From a virus: 49,497 nt of DNA. The number at the start of each line of letters is the position of its first letter. Position 1 is the stretch's first letter. The position numbers were made by a program, and so were the translations under genes. The notes beneath the pieces were generated by a model, which saw only the letters and a program-made list of their open reading frames with translations, had not been told where the DNA came from and ran no database searches. Location: positions 1-49,497 of IMG/VR virus record IMGVR_UViG_3300037584_000897; one strand, written 5' to 3'. Shown in pieces: positions 1 through 6,027 of this stretch.

Positions 1-81
1 GTCATGCTAGATTATTGGTTTGACAAAGATGAAAGTGACAGGCAAGCTGTAGCATCACACTTGAGCAAGCGTTACCCATGA
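1..81 (+). CDS. C-terminal end of a hypothetical protein (5' cut by window)
   Basis: An open frame runs in from the left edge and stops at TGA 79..81, giving at least 26 residues rich in charged amino acids. The next small gene starts inside its last codon (ATG 78..80 overlapping the stop), the coupling used throughout this strand, so this is probably the tail of a real early gene. Nothing in the fragment identifies a function. Confidence 0.5.
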   Translation, partial: VMLDYWFDKDESDRQAVASHLSKRYP

Positions 82-209
82 CTAAGTGTGTGACAGCACT
101 GTGCATATACAATCAGATGCCGTGGGATAGTGTATTCATTGGCGGTTATCTGGTTGTATCTGTAGTCGGAATATGTTATATAATATATAAACTGTACAAG
201 GATGAATGA
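78..209 (+). CDS. Small single-pass membrane protein (43 aa)
   Basis: The frame begins at ATG 78, overlapping the stop of the preceding gene (ATGA), and encodes 43 residues. Residues about 19-37 form one hydrophobic segment rich in V, I, G and Y, followed by a short basic tail (KLYKDE), so an inner-membrane protein with a cytoplasmic C-terminus is likely. The family is not recognised. The overlap upstream and the 1-base spacing to the next start support it as a member of the early gene run. Confidence 0.5.
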   Translation: MTKCVTALCIYNQMPWDSVFIGGYLVVSVVGICYIIYKLYKDE

Positions 210-210
210 G

Positions 211-465
211 ATGACAACCGAAAACCAAGCAAACAACTACTTTAACTGTGTTGACCTAATCAAAACGCTGAGTGCTAACAATGCACTAGGTTTGCAGCGT
301 GTGCATGGTGGCACAGATAACGAGGATACTGTAGCAGATTTGTTGCAGGATATAATACACAATCTATACATGCAGCGTGGCTTGTCCTCATCAGAATGGG
401 AACAGCTATTGTATGATATAGAGGTGTTGTTAAAAAAGGAATTGCGTAATGCTACTGACACCTAG
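211..465 (+). CDS. Hypothetical early protein (84 aa)
   Basis: An acidic, soluble-looking small protein with no recognised domain. An in-frame ATG at 202 overlaps the previous gene. ATG 211 is preferred because an AAGGA sequence ends about 9 bases upstream and the previous stop (207..209) then lies directly before it. It belongs to the string of tiny genes in the first 1.5 kb, typical of host-takeover regions of marine podoviruses; that role is inferred from position only. Confidence 0.6.
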   Translation: MTTENQANNYFNCVDLIKTLSANNALGLQRVHGGTDNEDTVADLLQDIIHNLYMQRGLSSSEWEQLLYDIEVLLKKELRNATDT

Positions 466-682
466 ACCACCAGAGAAAACATGGGCAGATGCCAAGCTGT
501 ATCGCTGTGACCTATACGACACACGCTATCCAGTATGCGGCACACGTCTTGTATGGGTCAACGTAGGCTGGAAGTGGGTGCGACTATGCACACCAATACA
601 GCATGACAAGTGGCGTATCAGACGTGCTGAGTGGGACAAGATACCACATGAATTATTTGTAAAGGAGATTGATGATGCCTAG
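449..682 (+). CDS. Hypothetical early protein (77 aa), Trp/Arg-rich
   Basis: A basic, tryptophan-rich small protein (six Trp in 77 residues) with two cysteines about 17 residues apart. It overlaps the previous gene by 17 bases and the next by about 11, as expected for a compressed early operon. No family is recognised. Confidence 0.6.
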   Translation: MLLTPRPPEKTWADAKLYRCDLYDTRYPVCGTRLVWVNVGWKWVRLCTPIQHDKWRIRRAEWDKIPHELFVKEIDDA

Positions 683-887
683 AACAATAGAATTACAAGA
701 TGATGAAATTGCAATCGTGTGGTCAGCCGAAGATGTAAAACAGGAATGTGCATGGCTGACTGATGACCAATGTTGTGATGTAATCAATGCCATAGAACAT
801 AGACACGATGCTTGCATTGGTATTAATTGGGAAGTGATACACTATACTGCACTACACATGTATCCAGAGGAGACTAACGATGGCTAA
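672..887 (+). CDS. Hypothetical early protein (about 71 aa)
   Basis: A small acidic protein. Two adjacent ATG codons (672 and 675) follow a good ribosome site, AAAGGAG at 661..667; spacing slightly favours 675. The middle contains a Cys-Cys pair and several Trp and His residues, but there is no recognisable motif. It overlaps both neighbours by a few bases. Confidence 0.6.
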   Translation: MMPRTIELQDDEIAIVWSAEDVKQECAWLTDDQCCDVINAIEHRHDACIGINWEVIHYTALHMYPEETNDG

Positions 888-1059
888 CCTTGTTAAGCAT
901 ATTTGCGTATACTGCAAAAGTGTGCAGTACATACCAATCAAGCTACGTGACATGGCATACAAGATGTTGTGTCGTGTATGTGGCAGGGATATATTAAAAG
1001 ATGACGCACCTAAATATCTAGGTGGGTTAGGCAGAGGCAATGGGGGTGAACATGAATAG
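880..1059 (+). CDS. Small zinc-ribbon protein (59 aa)
   Basis: The frame starts at ATG 880, overlapping the previous stop by 8 bases, and ends at TAG 1057..1059. Two CxxC pairs (C9/C12 and C31/C34) about 19 residues apart make a compact zinc ribbon. A Gly-rich tail follows. Such mini zinc-finger proteins are common in phage early regions and may bind nucleic acid or host proteins; the specific role is unknown. Confidence 0.6.
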   Translation: MANLVKHICVYCKSVQYIPIKLRDMAYKMLCRVCGRDILKDDAPKYLGGLGRGNGGEHE

Positions 1060-1261
1060 CATAACAGTAGTGCTTGCTTGTTTAGGCACAATCAACACAT
1101 ATACTGTAGAATTAGAGGTGTGGTCAGGGCATGAGTGGATGTCACAGTGTCACATGGAATCTACTGTAAGAAGTTTTGAATATCCACAGCAACAATGCTT
1201 TTGCATAGAGAGGAGTGATGACAATGTACATAGACCCAATATACCCAGACAAGGCCAGTGA
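1052..1261 (+). CDS. Small exported Cys-containing protein (69 aa)
   Basis: ATG 1052 follows GGGGGTGA and overlaps the previous stop; an upstream in-frame ATG at 1040 is a less likely start. The N-terminus is hydrophobic and could act as a weak signal or anchor, and the mature part has three cysteines (one near residue 34, a CFC pair later). The pattern resembles three other small proteins on the other strand (43669..43863, 45331..45546, 46632..46838). No function is assigned. Confidence 0.5.
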   Translation: MNSITVVLACLGTINTYTVELEVWSGHEWMSQCHMESTVRSFEYPQQQCFCIERSDDNVHRPNIPRQGQ

Positions 1262-1427
1262 TAAACGACTGTTGCATGTAGCAGACGAGAAACGTAGGCT
1301 CATGCGTGAGTTTGGTGACTTAGTATTTGAAGAGGCAGACCAAGCCCTGATAGATGCCAAGCACAAAGAGTACATGGCTATGAAACAGTTAGATAAAGAG
1401 GGTGTCACTTTAGTGACCAAGTTTTGA
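1224..1427 (+). CDS. Hypothetical charged helical protein (about 67 aa)
   Basis: A highly charged, Cys-free protein likely to be mostly alpha-helical, rich in K/R/E/D. ATG codons at 1218 and 1224 are both possible; AGAGGAG at 1208..1214 is better spaced for 1224. It overlaps the previous gene by about 40 bases in another frame. No family is recognised. Confidence 0.55.
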   Translation: MYIDPIYPDKASDKRLLHVADEKRRLMREFGDLVFEEADQALIDAKHKEYMAMKQLDKEGVTLVTKF

Positions 1428-1440
1428 GAGGAGTATACAG

Positions 1441-1500
1441 ATGGAGACAGTGCTAATTATATTTATTGTTGCACCCATACTAGCAGCAATTTTTTTGTAG
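1441..1500 (+). CDS. Tiny membrane peptide (19 aa), possibly extended by frameshifting
   Basis: ATG 1441 follows a strong ribosome site (GAGAGGAG, about 1426..1434) and encodes 19 residues, almost all hydrophobic, ending at TAG 1498..1500. Just before the stop is a run of seven T (1491..1497). A -1 slip on T TTT TTG there would continue to TGA 1548..1550 and add a YFFVWY-type segment and a basic tail, giving about 36 residues. Whether the short form, a programmed frameshift, or a one-base error in the run is correct cannot be settled from the sequence. Confidence 0.45.
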   Translation: METVLIIFIVAPILAAIFL

Positions 1501-1568
1501 ACAAATATTTTTTTGTGTGGTACAACTCACACAAGATAATCGTCAGTTGACATGAAAGGAGAATAGAT

Positions 1569-2402
1569 ATGCCATTAGATTTTTTACCAGAGAACCTTAA
1601 CTTTGACCCAGTGTTTGAGCCTACCAAGGTGAAGGACAAGAAATATGTCATCAATGGTGACACAGGTGACTACATTGGTGTGGTGGGTGACACGTTCAAC
1701 TGTGCCAGCCACGCTGATTTCTTTGAGGGTGTACATGACACCATCACAGAGAACCTTGGTGATGCAGAGTGCGAGGGCATGAACATGAAGTGGAACATTG
1801 CCCGACAAAACGCATGGGCTATGCTTGACATGACCCTGCCTAACGTGACTGCTCGTATTGAAACAGACAAGCACAGTACCACTATTGCACAGCGTATCAT
1901 TGCTTTGCATGGTATTGATGGTAGCTGTTCCAACCAGACATACTTTGGTGCTATAGATTTCTTCTGCACCAATGGTATGATTCGTGGTGAGCATGACAAG
2001 GTGAGGCGTAAGAACACTGCTAACTTTAGCATGACTAGGTTCATTCGTGATCTGCGTGAATCTACGCAGTCATTCTATGCACAGTCAGAGCGTCTACAAG
2101 GCTGGGCTAACAAGCCACTGTATGTTGGTGACGTTAAGTCTATGCTTGAGACTTTACTCAAGTCTGATCGCACTTCAGAAAAGATGCTTAACTTGTACAA
2201 CCAAGAGGCATCAGTTCGTGGTCAGAATGTTTGGGCTTTATACTCTGCGTTCACTAACTACGCAAGCTATGCTGATGATCGCAATGGTTTTACCCTGCGC
2301 AACACTGGCAAGGATACTAACGCAGTGTCCATGTTCCAGCGTGAGAGCAAGGTGTCACAGTGGATTGACAGCAAGCCATTCAGGGAGTTGATAGCAGCAT
2401 GA
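1569..2402 (+). CDS. DUF932 family protein
   Basis: A 277-residue protein matching the DUF932 (phage/plasmid-like TIGR03299) pattern: a mixed N-terminal domain, the central diagnostic stretch FFCTNGMI near residue 130, then a helical C-terminal half. The family is widespread in phages and plasmids and its biochemical role is not known. AAAGGAG at about 1555..1561 sets the ATG at 1569. The next gene starts within its stop (ATGA), so the two are translationally coupled. Confidence 0.8.
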   Translation: MPLDFLPENLNFDPVFEPTKVKDKKYVINGDTGDYIGVVGDTFNCASHADFFEGVHDTITENLGDAECEGMNMKWNIARQNAWAMLDMTLPNVTARIETDKHSTTIAQRIIALHGIDGSCSNQTYFGAIDFFCTNGMIRGEHDKVRRKNTANFSMTRFIRDLRESTQSFYAQSERLQGWANKPLYVGDVKSMLETLLKSDRTSEKMLNLYNQEASVRGQNVWALYSAFTNYASYADDRNGFTLRNTGKDTNAVSMFQRESKVSQWIDSKPFRELIAA

Positions 2403-2698
2403 GCAGAGAATATTTTGCTGGCTTAAATCGTTGGACTGTTGAGGAATATATACCCAATGGTTCCAGCGGTTGGGAGTATAACGAGACGTATAAGTTTAAG
2501 TGTGAGGTAGGTGACTACCCGTATGATTATGTGCTTAAACTAATGTCTCGTTGGGGTATACCTTTTGGCTCTGATAGTGGGGTATTCAGAAAGGAAAAAG
2601 CATACGGCTCAGATAAGTTTCGTGCCTTTTGGAACTATAAAATTATTGAGTCAGAAGGTGAATATCAAGCATTGGAATGTAGGAGATTGGAAGGATGA
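2399..2698 (+). CDS. Hypothetical protein (99 aa)
   Basis: An aromatic-rich (W, Y, F) small soluble protein lying between the DUF932 gene and the integrase. It overlaps both by 4 bases (ATGA type), so it is part of the same transcript. No family is recognised; it lacks the helix-turn-helix look of an excisionase or repressor. Confidence 0.65.
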   Translation: MSREYFAGLNRWTVEEYIPNGSSGWEYNETYKFKCEVGDYPYDYVLKLMSRWGIPFGSDSGVFRKEKAYGSDKFRAFWNYKIIESEGEYQALECRRLEG

Positions 2699-3573
2699 AG
2701 ACAGTAAAACATCTTGTGGATAAGTATTATAATTCCAATGATTTCAAGATGTTACGAAGCAGAACTAAGAAAGATTATGAATACTTTCTGAGTGTCATGG
2801 TGGCTGATTTTGGCTCTGTGAAATTTTGTGAACTCACAAGTAAGCAGGCCAAACACGCATACGAAGGTTGGGTTGTGCGAGGTATCAGTCTCGCCAACCA
2901 CGTCTGCACTGTATCATCCATTGTGTTTCGTTACGCTATTGAAATGGAATATACACACATCAATCCATTTGCAAACATCAAACGTAAGACACCACCACAA
3001 CGAAAGGTAGTGTGGACAGATGAAGATGTACGTCAATTTCTTGACACTGCTTACTCTAAGTTTGAGTGGCGTAGTATCGGATTGATAGTTCACATGGCAT
3101 ACGAATGGTGTCAACGTCTGGGTGATATGCGTATGTTGACATGGGATAACATAGATTTTGAGGAGCGTAAGCTACATCTTCAGCAGTCTAAGCGTAGGGC
3201 AGAGGTAACTTTACCTATACAAGATGATCTGCTTGAGATGCTGACACAACAAGAGCAAGAGTTTGGCTTTCAACAGTACGTTGCTCCCCGAATAAAGCCC
3301 GTACACGGGGTGTACCATCCCTATGGTATAGATAGACTAGGCCAAGCTGGAAGGCTTGTCATGCGAGAAGCTGGGCTGTCTGATGAACTACGCCTGATGG
3401 ATTTACGCAGGACTGGTACGACACAGATGGTTGAAGCTGGTGTACCTATGGGACAAATCATGTCGGTTACAGGACATAGTAACCCACAGTCAGTGAAACC
3501 ATACATGAAAAATACGTATGCAAGTGCAAATAATGCATTGACAGCACGTAAAATACATGGTAAAAGCAGTTAA
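2695..3573 (+). CDS. int: Tyrosine recombinase / phage integrase
   Basis: 292 residues. The SAM-like core-binding domain covers about 1-95 and the catalytic domain about 105-285. Visible catalytic positions are R141 (QRLGD), the beta-hairpin lysine K167, R238 in LMDLRRT, H261 in VTGHS and the nucleophile Y270, nine residues after H261 as in XerC/D. The first histidine of the usual HxxR box is replaced by M235. The enzyme would recombine phage and host att sites. Integrases occur in several HMO-2011-type and T7-like marine podoviruses otherwise thought lytic. No repressor or att core was identified here. Confidence 0.9.
   Translation: MKTVKHLVDKYYNSNDFKMLRSRTKKDYEYFLSVMVADFGSVKFCELTSKQAKHAYEGWVVRGISLANHVCTVSSIVFRYAIEMEYTHINPFANIKRKTPPQRKVVWTDEDVRQFLDTAYSKFEWRSIGLIVHMAYEWCQRLGDMRMLTWDNIDFEERKLHLQQSKRRAEVTLPIQDDLLEMLTQQEQEFGFQQYVAPRIKPVHGVYHPYGIDRLGQAGRLVMREAGLSDELRLMDLRRTGTTQMVEAGVPMGQIMSVTGHSNPQSVKPYMKNTYASANNALTARKIHGKSS
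3538..3566 (+). promoter_or_regulatory. Candidate sigma70 promoter upstream of primase
   Basis: TTGACA (3538..3543), 17-bp spacer, then TAAAAG (3561..3566) preceded by TGG, so an extended -10 element with a weak hexamer. It lies in the 3' end of the integrase gene and would start near 3573, 25 bases before the primase ATG. Weaker than the promoter at 8031..8059. Confidence 0.4.
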
Positions 3574-3577
3574 CTGC
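3566..3577. repeat. Perfect 12-bp palindrome at integrase end (possible operator)
   Basis: GCAGTTAACTGC is a perfect palindrome covering the integrase stop codon (3571..3573) and the predicted transcription start of the candidate promoter at 3538..3566. A dimeric repressor site is a reasonable guess; a chance palindrome or part of an attachment region is also possible. Confidence 0.4.
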
Positions 3578-3597
3578 CAACAAGGAGAGTGTATATA

Positions 3598-4368
3598 ATG
3601 AATAATATATATAACATTATAACTGATTTAGATTTGTCTAATGGACAAACTAAAAGAATGGATTGTCCTAACTGTGGTGGTAAAAATACTTTCACTGTGA
3701 CTAACAATCTTGGTAGTCTTATGTGGAATTGTTACAAAGTATCTTGTAATGTTCGTGGTGGTAATCGTGTGCATCTAACTGTGGATGATATACGGGCTGG
3801 CATGGGTAATGCCCAGCAGTTTGCTGAAGAGGAGTTTGAATTACCTAATTATATTGTTCCACACAGAAAAACAACTGATGTGTTACAGTTTTGTTATAGC
3901 TATCAGCTTGATCCAGATAAGTTAGGTGTGTTATATGATGTAAAAGAGGACAGGATTGTGTTTCCTGTCGTGCATAATGGTAAGATTGTAGACGCAACAG
4001 GTCGTTCGCTTGGTAAGCGTTTACCTAAATGGAAAAGATATGGAAAAAGTGGCTTGCCTTATACTCATGGTTGTGGTAAAGTCGCAGTAGTTGTTGAGGA
4101 CTGTGTGAGTGCAGCCGTTGTTGGTTACGGTTCCTTTGTCGGGGTTGCTCTTCTTGGTACCTCTTTACAGGAAGTGCATAAAGGGTATCTTGCACAGTTC
4201 TCAACAGCAGTCATAGCGTTAGACCCCGATGCACTACCTAAGACGCTACAGATGGCTAAAGAATTACGTGGTCATGTAAACGATGTTCGTGTACTACGTT
4301 TGAAGGATGATATTAAATATCGTAACCCGACAGATATGGAGAATCTAAATGGAATTATCAATAATTAG
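3598..4368 (+). CDS. DNA primase (zinc-binding + TOPRIM), T7 gp4 N-half type
   Basis: 256 residues from ATG 3598, chosen over an upstream GTG (3589) because AAGGAG lies about 10 bases before it. C23/C26 and C45/C50 form the zinc-binding domain that reads template DNA. The TOPRIM fold follows, with E167 in VVVED and the LDPD metal motif at D209/D211. It synthesises RNA primers for lagging-strand replication. In T7 this domain is fused to the helicase; here the helicase is a separate gene overlapping by 20 bases, so the two products probably act as a complex. Confidence 0.85.
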   Translation: MNNIYNIITDLDLSNGQTKRMDCPNCGGKNTFTVTNNLGSLMWNCYKVSCNVRGGNRVHLTVDDIRAGMGNAQQFAEEEFELPNYIVPHRKTTDVLQFCYSYQLDPDKLGVLYDVKEDRIVFPVVHNGKIVDATGRSLGKRLPKWKRYGKSGLPYTHGCGKVAVVVEDCVSAAVVGYGSFVGVALLGTSLQEVHKGYLAQFSTAVIALDPDALPKTLQMAKELRGHVNDVRVLRLKDDIKYRNPTDMENLNGIINN

Positions 4369-5572
4369 AAGTCTGATGGACAAGTCATTCTACGATGACC
4401 ATCGTGGTAGCAAATGCCCACCACGTTTGTTCAGCAAGGATGCACGTAAGATTAAGGAAGCTATTGACACAGCTATGGACAGATACGAGCGTACTGTCAC
4501 ACCCGATGAGGTTGAGGCTCTGTTTATGTCTAACAATCCTACGCTGACTACTGCACAGAAGCAGGGCTACGCATCTATGTTTGCTACGATCAAACGTGAG
4601 GAGCCAATGGGTAGTGATGTAGCACAAGAGGTGTTATCAAAACTATTCCAGCAGGTTGTGGGCGAAGATGTTGCCAACATAGGATTTGATATGGTCAATG
4701 GTGATGCGTCTACGCTAGAGCGTTTGCGTAATCTGCTTGAGCAGTATGGTGATGACTTTATACCCAACATGAATATTGAGTGGGAAGACATCAGTATTGA
4801 AAGCATCATGGCTGCAGCAGAGCTTGAGGCTAAGTGGAAGTTTAACATACCATCTGTCGTGCGTAAGATAGAGGGCGTGAGTGGTGGACACTTGATTGAG
4901 GTAGGTGCTAGACCCAATGTGGGTAAGACATCCTTTCATGCCAGCTTGATCGCTGGGCCGGGTGGCTTTGCACATCAGGGTGCGCAGTGCATTATCTTGT
5001 GTAACGAAGAGTCTGGTAAGCGTGTGGCAGAGAGATATCTCAATGCTGCATCAGGCATGTCACGCCATGAGATAAGCAAGGACTTTGCCAAGGCATCTGC
5101 TAAGTATTATCCTATATCACAAAACATTCGTATTAAAGAATGTCAGGGCAGAGACATGGCTTGGGTTGAATCTATTTGTAAGTCATACAATCCTGATATT
5201 CTTGTGTTAGACATGGGTGATAAGTTTAGTGCAGGTGGTAACTATTCAAGGCCAGATGAAGCACTCAAGGCTTGCGCTATTTATGCAAGGCAGATTGCTA
5301 AGACTTATGACTGTGCTGTGTTCTACATGTCACAGCTATCTGCAGATGCAGAGGGTCGTGCGCAGCTAAACCAGAGCATGATGGAAGGTAGTCGCACTGG
5401 TAAAGCAGCAGAGGCAGACTTGATGATACTGATTGGTAAATCACCATCTGTTGAAGGACAGGAAGAAGAGAGTCCACTGCGACATGTCAACATTGTTAAG
5501 AACAAACTTAATGGTTGGCATGGCATGGTTAACTGTGAGCTTAACTATCTTAACGCGAGGTATGAAGGTTGA
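4349..5572 (+). CDS. Replicative DNA helicase (DnaB/T7 gp4 helicase-like)
   Basis: 407 residues. The N-terminal 150 residues resemble a DnaB-type helical domain. The RecA core follows: Walker A GARPNVGKTS (186-195), a CNEE motif with catalytic E220, Walker B ILVLDMGD (about 284-291) and an MSQLS sensor motif near 337. It should form a hexameric 5'-3' helicase at the fork with the primase encoded just upstream. The start overlaps the primase end by 20 bases. Walker A reads RPNVGKTS, as in DnaB relatives. Confidence 0.85.
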   Translation: MELSIIRSLMDKSFYDDHRGSKCPPRLFSKDARKIKEAIDTAMDRYERTVTPDEVEALFMSNNPTLTTAQKQGYASMFATIKREEPMGSDVAQEVLSKLFQQVVGEDVANIGFDMVNGDASTLERLRNLLEQYGDDFIPNMNIEWEDISIESIMAAAELEAKWKFNIPSVVRKIEGVSGGHLIEVGARPNVGKTSFHASLIAGPGGFAHQGAQCIILCNEESGKRVAERYLNAASGMSRHEISKDFAKASAKYYPISQNIRIKECQGRDMAWVESICKSYNPDILVLDMGDKFSAGGNYSRPDEALKACAIYARQIAKTYDCAVFYMSQLSADAEGRAQLNQSMMEGSRTGKAAEADLMILIGKSPSVEGQEEESPLRHVNIVKNKLNGWHGMVNCELNYLNARYEG

Positions 5573-6027
5573 GCCAGTTAGATTTCTTTAACGATAACAC
5601 TATTGAGGATCTGTGTGAGGACGGTCTTGTCTGCATAAAGTGTGACATAAGACAACCAATACAGAACTTTCAACAGATGTCATATACAAAAACAGGTGAG
5701 GCAGAAATAAAAAGAACTTGTAAGTCATGTCAGAAAGGACACCGACAAGTTATAGCAGAACTTAGAAAGACAAATATATATCCTCAAGAGGCAAGTTATG
5801 AGTGTCCAATTTGTACACGTACAATAGATGAGGTAAATAAATATGGACAAAAGTTATTAGGAACTTGGGTACTAGATCATTGTCACGATACTAATACATT
5901 TCGTGGGTATATATGTAAACATTGCAACGATGGACTAGGTGGGTTTCGTGATGACTTGACAACAGTTAAAAATGCTGTTAAGTATCTTGAAGAACATAAG
6001 GAGAAATTAAATGAAACTAACACTTGA
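5569..6027 (+). CDS. Recombination endonuclease VII (HNH, T4 gp49-like)
   Basis: 152 residues with a TTG start at 5569 overlapping the helicase stop. Two zinc sites are visible: an N-terminal CxxC pair set (C22/C25, C51/C54) and the endonuclease VII site (C79/C82, C116/C119). Between the latter is the catalytic DHCH (D103, H104, H106), with N120 completing the His-Me finger. The T4 enzyme cleaves Holliday junctions and branched DNA before packaging. The extra N-terminal zinc finger is longer than the minimal Pfam domain and may target DNA. Confidence 0.88.
   Translation: MSQLDFFNDNTIEDLCEDGLVCIKCDIRQPIQNFQQMSYTKTGEAEIKRTCKSCQKGHRQVIAELRKTNIYPQEASYECPICTRTIDEVNKYGQKLLGTWVLDHCHDTNTFRGYICKHCNDGLGGFRDDLTTVKNAVKYLEEHKEKLNETNT

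Noticed and set aside
1547-1575. TTGACA before the DUF932 gene as a promoter
   Set aside because: No acceptable -10 element occurs 15-19 bases downstream, and the hexamer lies directly upstream of the ribosome site and start codon.
2600-3600. Attachment site (attP) next to the integrase
   Set aside because: No tRNA-like segment or other recognisable att core was seen near the integrase; only the short palindrome at 3566..3577 stands out and that fits an operator better.
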